Positions 1 to 6,298 of a stretch of DNA of 8,250 nt are shown here, one piece after another. A program made the translations under genes and the position numbers. Below the pieces are notes generated by a model, which was not told the origin of the DNA, did not search any database, and saw only the letters and a program-made list of their open reading frames with translations. Every line of letters begins with the position of its first letter. The stretch's first letter is position 1. The stretch comes from Phycisphaerales bacterium (GTDB taxonomy: Bacteria > Planctomycetota > Phycisphaerae > Tepidisphaerales > Tepidisphaeraceae): contig PMAK01000179.1 of the NCBI GenBank assembly GCA_003153655.1, forward strand, positions 1 to 8,250. Reading direction: 5' to 3'.

Positions 1-200
1 CGTCGCCGCAGGCAGCAATCTTTTCTTTTCGGCGGCAGAAGGATGGCCGGAACTTTTTCAGGCCAGCCAGCAGCGCTATCTGCGGCGACGCCTGTTCCAT
101 TCGAGTAAACGACGCCGGCCGTCACGCACACCGCAAACAATCATCAGGAATTTCGAGGTAATCTGCGCGCCCTTCCGATGTCAGCCACAGCGCTATCGCC
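1..200. other. left edge, no supportable gene
   Basis: I see no convincing gene here. One + frame is open from base 2 to a TAA at about 230, but it has no start codon in the window, its translation is rich in arginine and has no motif I recognise, and it would run into the leader of the alpha-galactosidase gene. It could be the tail of a gene that begins to the left. The ten-base word CAGCGCTATC occurs twice (71-80 and 188-197) without obvious meaning. No clear sigma70-type promoter for the downstream gene was found. Confidence 0.4.
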
Positions 201-236
201 TTGCCCCGGAATTACGAAATGCTATCGTTTAATCCC

Positions 237-241
237 GGAGG
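237..241 (+). promoter_or_regulatory. Shine-Dalgarno GGAGG that decides the melA start
   Basis: GGAGG lies 10 bases before the GTG at 252. Neither the TTG at 201 nor the ATG at 219 has a comparable site, so the GTG is the preferred start. Confidence 0.6.
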
Positions 242-251
242 CCAAAAAGTT

Positions 252-1661
252 GTGATTAAAGTAGCCATGATCGGCGCAGGCAGCGTGGTCTTTTCCCGGA
301 ATCTCACCGGGGATATTCTTTCCTACCCGGAATTCAAAAACGCGACACTGAGTTACATGGACGTCGACGCCGATCGGCTCGACGTCGGCGTCAACCTCTG
401 CCGCAAAGTCGCCGAAACCCTCGGCGCTAATCCCAAAATCGAAGGCACGCGCGATCGCAAAACCGCCCTCGCCGGCGCGGATTTCGTCATCAACATGGTC
501 CAGATCGGCGGATTCGATTCCACCCTCGTCGATTTCGAAATCCCCCGAAAATACGGCCTCCGATTCACCATCGCCGACACCACCGGCCCAGGCGGCCTCT
601 TCCGCGCACTTCGCACCTACCCAATGCTCACCGGCCTCTGCGCCGACATGATGCAGCTCTGCCCCAAGGCACTCCTGCTCAACTATTCCAACCCCATGTC
701 CATGAACATGCAGACCATCTCCCGCACCAGCAACATCCGCGCCGTCGGCCTCTGCCACAGCGTCCAGGGAACCTTCCAGCAACTCATGGAATACATCGGC
801 GAAAAACCCGAAAACGTCGCCTTCATCTGCGCCGGCATCAACCACATGGCCTTCTACCTCAAGCTCGAAAAAGACGGCGTCGATCTCTACCCGCGAATCT
901 TCGACGCGATGAACAACCCCAAAACATTCGCCCACAACGCCGTCCGCTTCGAACTCATGAAACGCCTCGGCTATTTCGTCACCGAAAGCTCCGAGCACAA
1001 CGCCGAATACAACTCCTATTTTCTCCCGCATGGCCCGGAAAGGGTCCAGCGCTTCCACGTTCCGCTCGATGAATACCCGCGCCGATGCGACGCCATCATC
1101 GACGAATTCGAACGTATGAAAAAACTAAGCAAATCCCCCGACAAAATGGACGTCCACCGCAGCCACGAATACGGCAGCGCCATCATCCACTCCATGGCCA
1201 CAGGCAATCCCAGCGTAGTCTACGGAAACATGCCCAACCAAGGCGCGATCTCCAATCTCCCCGCCAACGCCATCGCCGAAGTCGCAACACTCATCGATCG
1301 CAACGGCCCCCAACTCACCACGGTAGGCGATCTCCCCCCGCAACTCATCGGCTACATGCAGCCACACGTAACCCAGCAAGAACTCTTCATCCGCGCAGCA
1401 ACCGAAGGCCGCCGCGACCACATCTATCAGGCAGCAATGTTCGATCCGCTAACAGCGGCCGTCCTGCCACTCGATAAAATCGTAGAAATGTGCGACGAAC
1501 TAATCGCCGCCCACGGCGACCTGCTCCCAAAATTCCCCGCCAAAACCCTCGTCCCCACCAGCGGAAAACAGTTCGAATCCGCCGACATGAAAAAATACCG
1601 CCAAAGCTGGGAAGACGTGAAAGCCACCGCGAAATCGCCGGCTTCGCAGAAATTATTCTAA
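252..1661 (+). CDS. melA: alpha-galactosidase, glycoside hydrolase family 4 (MelA-like)
   Basis: This is a cytoplasmic NAD+- and Mn2+-dependent glycosidase that would split alpha-galactosides such as melibiose by the GH4 oxidation-elimination mechanism. From the GTG start it is 469 aa, close to the roughly 450 aa of E. coli MelA. Seen in the sequence (numbering from GTG): a Rossmann dinucleotide motif IGAGS at about 7-11, the sugar-binding NPM motif at 147-149, the metal-ligand Cys168 in GLCHSVQG, and the metal-ligand His198 in GINHMAFYL. Other MelA-like stretches are YFVTESSEH, PLDEYPRRC and the late AAMFDPLTAAVL. GH4 also contains alpha-glucosidases and alpha-galacturonidases, but CHSVQG with GINHMAFYL matches MelA best. 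The start could also be TTG 201 or ATG 219; GTG 252 has the Shine-Dalgarno and begins right at the Rossmann strand. It stands alone and no sugar transporter is adjacent. It ends 15 bases before a large palindrome that it shares with the converging operon. Confidence 0.9.
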   Translation: MIKVAMIGAGSVVFSRNLTGDILSYPEFKNATLSYMDVDADRLDVGVNLCRKVAETLGANPKIEGTRDRKTALAGADFVINMVQIGGFDSTLVDFEIPRKYGLRFTIADTTGPGGLFRALRTYPMLTGLCADMMQLCPKALLLNYSNPMSMNMQTISRTSNIRAVGLCHSVQGTFQQLMEYIGEKPENVAFICAGINHMAFYLKLEKDGVDLYPRIFDAMNNPKTFAHNAVRFELMKRLGYFVTESSEHNAEYNSYFLPHGPERVQRFHVPLDEYPRRCDAIIDEFERMKKLSKSPDKMDVHRSHEYGSAIIHSMATGNPSVVYGNMPNQGAISNLPANAIAEVATLIDRNGPQLTTVGDLPPQLIGYMQPHVTQQELFIRAATEGRRDHIYQAAMFDPLTAAVLPLDKIVEMCDELIAAHGDLLPKFPAKTLVPTSGKQFESADMKKYRQSWEDVKATAKSPASQKLF

Positions 1662-1676
1662 AATCAAATACATATT

Positions 1677-1760
1677 GCCACAGATGAAAAGACAGATGCA
1701 CACAGATAAGACAGATTTCAACCCGTCTTTATCTGTGTGCATCTGATTTTCATCTGTGGC
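1677..1760. repeat. 84-bp palindromic repeat, copy 1, between convergent genes
   Basis: Arms of 36 bases (1677-1712 and 1725-1760) are inverted copies with only a compensating one-base offset, around a 12-base loop. Each arm carries GCCACAGATGAAAA followed by CAGATGCACACAGATAA. The right end shares its last base with the TAG stop of the minus-strand CysO-like gene, and the left end is 15 bases after the melA stop. A copy with the same arms lies at 3585-3677. The RNA would fold strongly from either strand, so it could end transcription from both sides, but a mobile palindromic repeat (REP or MITE-like) is equally possible. No transposase is present. Confidence 0.85.
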
Positions 1761-2044
1761 TAAAAATCTTTTCCACCCGCAATCGCCGGAATAATACTAA
1801 GCTCATCCCCAGCCTTCACCGGCGTCTCCAAATTCTTCAAAAACCGAATGTCCTCATCATTCAAATAAACATTCACAAACCGATTCAGCTGGTTCGGCCC
1901 CTTAAACAACCGCGTCTCAATCCCGCTGGCCTTGTCTTTCAACCCATTCAAAACCTCACCAACAGTGGTGCCGGCGACCTCAACGACATCCGCGCCCTGG
2001 GTGTAATTTCGCAGCGGCGATGGGATTCTAACTTTAATACTCAT
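1760..2044 (-). CDS. CysO/MoaD/ThiS-family sulfur-carrier protein with Lys-Asp-Phe after the GG
   Basis: This is a 94-aa ubiquitin-fold sulfur carrier. In this family the C-terminal Gly-Gly is adenylated by a ThiF/MoeB-type enzyme and converted to a thiocarboxylate that donates sulfur to a partner. The sequence resembles mycobacterial CysO: the segment RFVNVYLNDEDIRFL (about 55-69) and the ending SIIPAIAGG (83-91) are typical. Unlike CysO, GG is not terminal; residues 92-94 are KDF before a TAG stop. A protease would have to remove these, as JAMM-type proteases do for some other carriers such as QbsE. No such protease and no activating enzyme lie in the window. The ATG is 7 bases after the stop of the threonine-synthase-like gene with no strong Shine-Dalgarno, so translation is probably coupled. 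The gene would share the SAM-riboswitch transcript. MoaD itself (molybdopterin) is less likely given the neighbours. Confidence 0.85.
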   Translation of the reverse strand: MSIKVRIPSPLRNYTQGADVVEVAGTTVGEVLNGLKDKASGIETRLFKGPNQLNRFVNVYLNDEDIRFLKNLETPVKAGDELSIIPAIAGGKDF

Positions 2045-2051
2045 GGCTGCA

Positions 2052-3344
2052 TCATATCACGGAAACAGGTTTTCGGGAGGCGCGGTCCGCCGCCTTGGCT
2101 TCGGATAAATTCTGCGAACCCTGCCGCGCCAATAATTCATCAAATTCCGAAATCTTCGCCTCAATCGCTTCCGGCTGCACCAGATCGTTCTGCACCGCCT
2201 CCAGCGTCTTCAGCCCGTTCCCGGTGATGCTGACCACGATCGACTCATTCTTCGGAATCCGCCCCTGCTGAATCAGCTTCATCGCCACCGCCAGCGTCGT
2301 TCCACCCGCCGGCTCCGTCCAAATCCCCTCGGTGCGGGCAAGTAACTTGATCGCCGCCACAATCTCCGGATCAGTCGCGCTCTCGCCCCACCCGCCCGAA
2401 TCCTTCACCGCATGCCATACATAATATCCATCCGCCGGATTCCCGATCGCAATGCTCTTCGCAATCGTATTCGGCTTCTGTGGCTCGATAATGTCGATCC
2501 CCTTATGAATCGCCTTCACCACCGGATTACACCCAGCCGCCTGCGCCGAATAAATCTTCGGCCCATTGTCCTCCACCAACCCAAGCTCAATAAACTCCCG
2601 ATAAGCCTTGTAAATCTTCGGCAAAATCGTCCCGCCCGCCGTCGGCACAACCGTATGCTGCGGCAACCGCCACCCAAACTGCTCCGCAATCTCAAACCCG
2701 TACGTCTTCGCCCCCTCCGTGTAATACGGCCGCAGATTCACATTCACAATCGCCCACCCATACTTATCCGCGATCTCCGTGCAAAGCCGATTCACATCAT
2801 CATACGTCCCGCGAATCCGCACCATCGTCGGCCCAAAAATCAGACTGCCAAGGACTTTCCCCTGCTCCAGATCATGCGGAATCATGACGTAACATCGCAA
2901 CCCCGCCATCGCCGCATGCGCAGCCGTACTGTTAGCCAGATTTCCCGTGCTAGCGCACCCAACGGTATCAAACCCAAATTCAATCGCCTTGGAAATAGCG
3001 ACCGACACCACACGCTCTTTGTACGAATACGTCGGATAGTTGCACGAATCATCCTTGATCCAGAGATCCGAACACCCCAGTTCCTTCCCCAGCCGCACCG
3101 CTTTCCGAAACGGCGTAAACCCGGAAAAAAATCCCGTCTTCGGCTCCGCAACCGGCAAGAAATCCTTATATCGCCAAAGACTCTTAGGCCCAGCCGCGAT
3201 CGATTCACGCGTAACCTTCCCCTTCATCGCGGCATAGTCATACTCCACCTCGTAAGGCCCAAAACAAGCCTGACAAACATGGACCGGACTCACCGGCACG
3301 CGATGACCGCACTCTTTACACTTAAGACCGATTACATAGCTCAT
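2052..3344 (-). CDS. threonine-synthase-like PLP enzyme, probably a sulfur amino acid synthase
   Basis: This is a fold-type II PLP enzyme of 430 aa from the ATG at 3344, which has an AGAAGAGG Shine-Dalgarno 8 bases upstream; an upstream ATG at 3383 falls inside the riboswitch platform and is rejected. An N-terminal zinc ribbon has Cys9/Cys12 and Cys24/Cys27. The PLP Schiff-base lysine is probably Lys109 in YPTYSYKERV, the phosphate loop is STGNLANS (132-139), and TGNGLKT (374-380) matches the TGxGLK of threonine synthase. Canonical threonine synthase turns O-phosphohomoserine into threonine and has NPTGSFKDR around the lysine; the form here is clearly different. A SAM-I riboswitch upstream and a CysO-like sulfur carrier 7 bases downstream argue for a role in homocysteine, methionine or cysteine formation, by analogy with CysM using CysO thiocarboxylate. 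That function is inference. Automatic annotation would call it threonine synthase (thrC), which stays possible. The last 30 or so residues are low-complexity and charged. Confidence 0.85.
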   Translation of the reverse strand: MSYVIGLKCKECGHRVPVSPVHVCQACFGPYEVEYDYAAMKGKVTRESIAAGPKSLWRYKDFLPVAEPKTGFFSGFTPFRKAVRLGKELGCSDLWIKDDSCNYPTYSYKERVVSVAISKAIEFGFDTVGCASTGNLANSTAAHAAMAGLRCYVMIPHDLEQGKVLGSLIFGPTMVRIRGTYDDVNRLCTEIADKYGWAIVNVNLRPYYTEGAKTYGFEIAEQFGWRLPQHTVVPTAGGTILPKIYKAYREFIELGLVEDNGPKIYSAQAAGCNPVVKAIHKGIDIIEPQKPNTIAKSIAIGNPADGYYVWHAVKDSGGWGESATDPEIVAAIKLLARTEGIWTEPAGGTTLAVAMKLIQQGRIPKNESIVVSITGNGLKTLEAVQNDLVQPEAIEAKISEFDELLARQGSQNLSEAKAADRASRKPVSVI

Positions 3345-3352
3345 GGAATAAT

Positions 3353-3398
3353 CCTCTTCTAAGAACAAGAAGAGGCGCGGCAAGGCGGGCTTCTTCTT
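3353..3398 (-). promoter_or_regulatory. riboswitch expression platform that can hide the Shine-Dalgarno
   Basis: Read on the minus strand, CCTCTTCT (3375-3368) is perfectly complementary to AGAAGAGG (3360-3353), the Shine-Dalgarno of the threonine-synthase-like gene, across a 7-base loop. The competing partner is the 3' side of riboswitch stem P1: AAGAAGA (3398-3392) can instead pair with TCTTCTT (3373-3367). With SAM bound, P1 holds the first segment and the Shine-Dalgarno hairpin can form (off). Without SAM, the P1 strand is free to take the anti-Shine-Dalgarno segment and translation opens (on). No U-run terminator is seen, so control looks translational. Confidence 0.7.
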
Positions 3399-3505
3399 AT
3401 CTGTCCCGGCAAAACCGGGCGGGAGTTAGCACCGTCTTAAGGCAAATACCCAAAACGGTTGCTGTGGCTTCATCGGGCCCTACCCTCAGCCACTCTCGAT
3501 AAGAA
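3394..3505 (-). promoter_or_regulatory. SAM-I (S-box) riboswitch aptamer
   Basis: The minus strand carries all conserved S-box parts in order. P1 is TTCTTATC (3505-3498) pairing perfectly with GATAAGAA (3401-3394). P2 is GTGGC (3493-3489) with GCCAC (3468-3464), enclosing the kink-turn and GAGGGTAGGGCCCGATGAA. The GCAACC segment follows. P3 is ACCGT (3459-3455) with ACGGT (3435-3431). The conserved GGTGCTAA is at 3433-3426, followed by CTCC. P4 is CCCGG (3419-3415) with CCGGG (3409-3405) around a TTTTG loop. S-box RNAs bind S-adenosylmethionine and shut down methionine and sulfur genes. The leader begins just downstream of a good promoter and ends at the Shine-Dalgarno hairpin of the threonine-synthase-like gene. 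Confidence 0.95.
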
Positions 3506-3526
3506 TCTATTCAATTGTCAGCCAGG

Positions 3527-3555
3527 ATTATTGATTACCCCCCGGAAACTGTCAA
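3527..3555 (-). promoter_or_regulatory. sigma70-type promoter of the riboswitch operon
   Basis: On the minus strand a perfect -35 TTGACA (3555-3550) is followed after exactly 17 bases by AATAAT (3532-3527), one mismatch from consensus. Transcription would start near 3520, about 15 bases before the riboswitch, which fits a complete aptamer in the transcript. Confidence 0.8.
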
Positions 3556-3584
3556 GCGCAGCCTCAGAAACGCAGGGAAATGCA

Positions 3585-3677
3585 TTTTGCCACAGATATA
3601 AATCAGATGCACACAGATAAAGGCAAATCTCAATTGCATTTACATCTGTGTGCATCTGATTTTCATCTGTGGCAAAA
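3585..3677. repeat. 93-bp palindromic repeat, copy 2, behind the uracil-DNA glycosylase gene
   Basis: The outer arms TTTTGCCACAGAT and ATCTGTGGCAAAA are perfect inverted copies, continuing inward as AAATCAGATGCACACAGAT against its complement with two interior mismatches. The centre, near 3631, is less well paired than in copy 1. The outer 30 or so bases of each arm are nearly the same as in 1677-1760. It starts 4 bases after the TAA stop of the glycosylase gene and about 30 bases upstream of the -35 of the riboswitch operon, so it could insulate the two. Confidence 0.85.
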
Positions 3678-3681
3678 ACTC

Positions 3682-4371
3682 TTATTTCCAAGCCCGCCGA
3701 AGCACCGCATCAAACATCTCCATCGTCAATTTCCCCGTAAACGTATTCTGCTGACTCACATGATAAGACCCAATCAATCGCCGGCGATCATTCAATCGCA
3801 TCTCCGCCCCATGCCCAAACGCCACCTTCCCATCGGCAAAATCACACCCATGCCGCTTCGCTAAAGCCAGAGCCGCATCCCACCCAATCTTCCCCAGCGC
3901 CAATATCACCCGCGCCTCGGAAAGTAAATCCCACTCCCGATCCAAATACTCCGAGCAATTCCCAATCTCCCCAGGCAACGGCTTATTCCCCGGCGGCGCA
4001 CACCGAACCGCCGCACTCACAAAAACCCCTTCCAATCTCAACCCATCATCCCGATGCAAAGAAGTCCCCTGATTCGCCATTCCCATGCGATGCAGCGCCG
4101 CAAAGAGAAAATCCCCGCTCCGATCCCCGGTAAAAACCCGCCCGGTCCGATTCGCCCCATGCGCCGCCGGCGCAAGCCCGACAATCCAAATCCTCGCCCG
4201 CGCATCCCCAAACCCCGGCACGGGCTTCCCCCAATAATCCCAATCCAAATACGCCCGCCGCTTATCCCGCGCCACCGCCTCGCAATAAGCCCGCAATCGC
4301 GCACACCGGACGCACCCAACAACTTCCGCTGACAAAACACGAAGCGAATCTTTACCGCGTGAAGTTGGCAT
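3682..4371 (-). CDS. family 5 uracil-DNA glycosylase (UDGb type)
   Basis: This 229-aa enzyme would remove uracil and some other deaminated bases from DNA at the start of base excision repair. Motif A is GLAPAAHGANRTGR (65-78), the family 5 form, which lacks the Asp or Asn found in other uracil-DNA glycosylases. It is followed by VFTGDRSGDFLF. The second active-site motif is SYHVSQQNTFTGKLT (202-216). Four cysteines, Cys20 and Cys23 (CVRC), Cys124 (RCAPPGNKP) and Cys139 (NCSEYL), fit the 4Fe-4S cluster of family 4/5 enzymes. The motifs match Mycobacterium tuberculosis and Thermus UDGb. The ATG shares one base with the TGA of the upstream release-factor-like gene (TGATG), so the two are translationally coupled. 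A large palindrome follows the stop by 4 bases. Confidence 0.92.
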   Translation of the reverse strand: MPTSRGKDSLRVLSAEVVGCVRCARLRAYCEAVARDKRRAYLDWDYWGKPVPGFGDARARIWIVGLAPAAHGANRTGRVFTGDRSGDFLFAALHRMGMANQGTSLHRDDGLRLEGVFVSAAVRCAPPGNKPLPGEIGNCSEYLDREWDLLSEARVILALGKIGWDAALALAKRHGCDFADGKVAFGHGAEMRLNDRRRLIGSYHVSQQNTFTGKLTMEMFDAVLRRAWK

Positions 4372-4886
4372 CAGTTAAGCGTCCGCAGTCCCATCTTTTT
4401 CCGCTGCCGATTCACCTCAGTCCAGACCATCGCATCCGCGCGAAGAAACCCAACCAGCGGCCCAGTCGTCACGCCAATAATCTTCGCCGCATCCGAGATA
4501 CTCCAACCCACCGAATCCAGCACATCCAGCACCACGCCAACCACCCCCGGATAATCCGCCGATTTGCGCGAAACATCCAACCGCTTCGGATCAGGAAACC
4601 GCGACAAATCCACACCCTCCCGCAGACGAATCGCGATCTGAAGCCGCAGCCGTCCAATCGCCACGTCCCGATTCCGATGCTGCGACCGCGATTCCCCCGC
4701 GATAACCGAAATCCCGCTGGCCCTATGCGTCAATCGCACGGCCGAACTCGTCTTATTCCGCTTCTGCCCCCCAGGCCCCGGCCCGCGAAACGCCTCAAAC
4801 CGGCACCGGGCCAGAAGCTGCTCATCAGTCAGTTGTCGAAAATCGGGCATAGTGGCACGCTGCATCGGACCGTCATAAGATGCCAA
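4371..4886 (-). CDS. GGQ-domain peptide chain release factor-like protein
   Basis: This is a stand-alone catalytic domain of the class I release factor family, related to ArfB (YaeJ), which hydrolyses peptidyl-tRNA on stalled ribosomes. The GGQ motif lies in GPGPGGQKRNKTSSAVRLTH (GGQ at 39-41 from the longest start). It is followed by a basic SRSQHRNRDVAIGRLRLQI stretch (67-85). There is no codon-recognition domain. Instead of a simple basic tail there is a C-terminal segment (about 114-171) with SISDAAKIIGVTTGPLVGFL, which looks like a helix-turn-helix, ending in VNRQRKKMGLRTLN. I recall this layout from planctomycete and verrucomicrobial release-factor-like proteins. Possible starts are ATG 4886 (171 aa), 4865 and 4850 (159 aa); none has a clear Shine-Dalgarno. 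The one at 4850 puts GGQ at 27-29, as in ArfB, and avoids overlap with lpd, so it may be the real one. It is the first gene of a coupled pair with the glycosylase. Confidence 0.85.
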   Translation of the reverse strand: MASYDGPMQRATMPDFRQLTDEQLLARCRFEAFRGPGPGGQKRNKTSSAVRLTHRASGISVIAGESRSQHRNRDVAIGRLRLQIAIRLREGVDLSRFPDPKRLDVSRKSADYPGVVGVVLDVLDSVGWSISDAAKIIGVTTGPLVGFLRADAMVWTEVNRQRKKMGLRTLN

Positions 4887-6298
4887 TGACTATGCCCCAA
4901 AGCAATTTCGACCTCATCGTCATCGGAGCCGGACCCGGCGGATACACCGCCGCCATCCGCGCCGCGCAGCTCGGCCTGAAAGTCGCCTGCGTCGAACGAG
5001 AATTCCTCGGCGGAACCTGTCTCAACATCGGCTGCATCCCCTCCAAAGCCCTCCTCGATACCTCCTACCGCTTCTACGACCTCACCCATCACCTCGCCCA
5101 TCGCGGCATCAAAGCCACCAACCCCACAATCGACCTCCCAACAGTCATGACCTTCAAAGACGATGTCGTCAAAAAGATGACAAATGGGGTCGGATACCTT
5201 TTCCGCAAAAATAAAATCGAACACCTCATCGGCCAGGCCCGAATCCTAAGCCCCGGAAATGTCGAAGTAAAAAGCGCCTCCGGCGCCGCCACCTATTCCA
5301 CAAAAAACATCCTCATCGCCACCGGCAGCGCCCCCATCGAGCTCCCCAAAATTCCCTTCGATGGCAAAAATATCCTCTCCTCCACTCAGGGCCTCTCACT
5401 CCCCGAAATCCCCAAACGCCTCATCGTCATCGGCGGCGGATACATCGGCGTCGAACTCGGCTCCGTCTGGAACCGCCTAGGCTCCGAAGTCCTCGTCCTC
5501 GAATTCCTCCCCGGCATCCTCCCCCCATCCGACCGCGAAATGGCCACCGCCCTCCAAAAATCCCTCGAAAAACAAGGCATGAAATTCCGCTTCAACACCT
5601 CCGCCGATACCGCGGTCGCGTCGAATGGCAAAGTCAAAGTCAATTATCACAGCGGAAGCGAAACCGGCCCAGAAACTGGTGTAGAAGAAGCCGACAAGGT
5701 TTTAATCGCCGTAGGCCGCAAACCCGTGACGGACGGCCTGGGCCTCACCGAAGCCGGCGTCCAACAAGATCACCGCGGCTTCGTCATGGTCAGCCCCCAC
5801 TACGCCACAAGAGTCCCCGGCATCTACGCCATCGGCGACGTCATCGGCGGCGCAATGCTAGCCCACAAAGCCGAAGAGGAAGGCGTCGCCGCCGTCGAAA
5901 TCATGGCCGGCAAAGCAGGCCACGTAAATTACAAAGCCTGCCCCGCGGTCGTCTACACACACCCCGAACTGGCACAGGTCGGAATGACCGAAGAAGAAGC
6001 CGCCGCCAGAGGCCCGATCAAGATCGGCAAATTCCCCTTCACAGCCAACGGCCGCGCCCGCGGCATGGACGACGTCGAAGGCTTCGTAAAAGTAATCGGC
6101 GACGCCAAAACCGACCGCCTGCTCGGCGTCCACGTCTTAGGCGCCGACGCCAGCACCATGATCGCCGAAGCCGCAATGGCCATAGAATTCGCCGCCAGCG
6201 TCGAGGACATAGGCCGCGCCTTCCACGCCCACCCCACGCTCCCCGAAGCCATGCGTGAAGCGGCCCTAGCCGCGAATCACCTGGCCCGCCAGATGTAA
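4880..6298 (+). CDS. lpdA: dihydrolipoyl dehydrogenase (E3)
   Basis: This is the FAD enzyme that reoxidises dihydrolipoamide with NAD+ in the pyruvate and 2-oxoglutarate dehydrogenase complexes and the glycine cleavage system. It is 472 aa, the usual length. In order: an FAD-binding GAGPGG (16-21), the redox disulfide Cys47/Cys52 in GGTCLNIGCIPSK, an NAD-binding GGGYIG (185-190), the second FAD contact AIGD (317-320), and the dimer-domain catalytic pair His451/Glu456 in HAHPTLPEA. All key residues are present. ATGs at 4880, 4886 and 4892 are in frame and none has a strong Shine-Dalgarno; any of them puts the FAD strand at the N-terminus. No E1, E2 or glycine-cleavage gene is adjacent. The start region overlaps or abuts that of the divergent release-factor-like gene. 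The last 16 codons or so and the following 27 bases are repeated in degenerate form at 7411-7487. Confidence 0.96.
   Translation: MPMTMPQSNFDLIVIGAGPGGYTAAIRAAQLGLKVACVEREFLGGTCLNIGCIPSKALLDTSYRFYDLTHHLAHRGIKATNPTIDLPTVMTFKDDVVKKMTNGVGYLFRKNKIEHLIGQARILSPGNVEVKSASGAATYSTKNILIATGSAPIELPKIPFDGKNILSSTQGLSLPEIPKRLIVIGGGYIGVELGSVWNRLGSEVLVLEFLPGILPPSDREMATALQKSLEKQGMKFRFNTSADTAVASNGKVKVNYHSGSETGPETGVEEADKVLIAVGRKPVTDGLGLTEAGVQQDHRGFVMVSPHYATRVPGIYAIGDVIGGAMLAHKAEEEGVAAVEIMAGKAGHVNYKACPAVVYTHPELAQVGMTEEEAAARGPIKIGKFPFTANGRARGMDDVEGFVKVIGDAKTDRLLGVHVLGADASTMIAEAAMAIEFAASVEDIGRAFHAHPTLPEAMREAALAANHLARQM

Noticed and set aside
222..1058. Long open frame on the minus strand opposite the alpha-galactosidase gene (278 codons)
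   Set aside because: It is the mirror of a C-ending codon pattern; the translation is a monotonous run of E, F, V, D, A and G with no family motif, while the + strand encodes a clear GH4 enzyme.
2412..3362. Open + strand frame of 316 codons opposite the threonine-synthase-like gene
   Set aside because: The product is rich in R, P, H and I without motifs and lies antisense to a well-supported PLP enzyme and its riboswitch platform.
3400..3500. The leader hairpins read as a T-box or another riboswitch class
   Set aside because: GAGGGTAGGGCCC, GCAACC, GGTGCTAA and the closing P1 are the diagnostic S-box elements; no T-box motif is present.
1677..3677. The two CACAGAT palindromes read as a CRISPR array
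   Set aside because: There are only two copies, nearly 2 kb apart, with genes between them and no regular spacers.
3580..3864. Open + strand frame starting inside palindrome copy 2
   Set aside because: Its first third is palindrome sequence and the rest is antisense to the uracil-DNA glycosylase gene; no Shine-Dalgarno.
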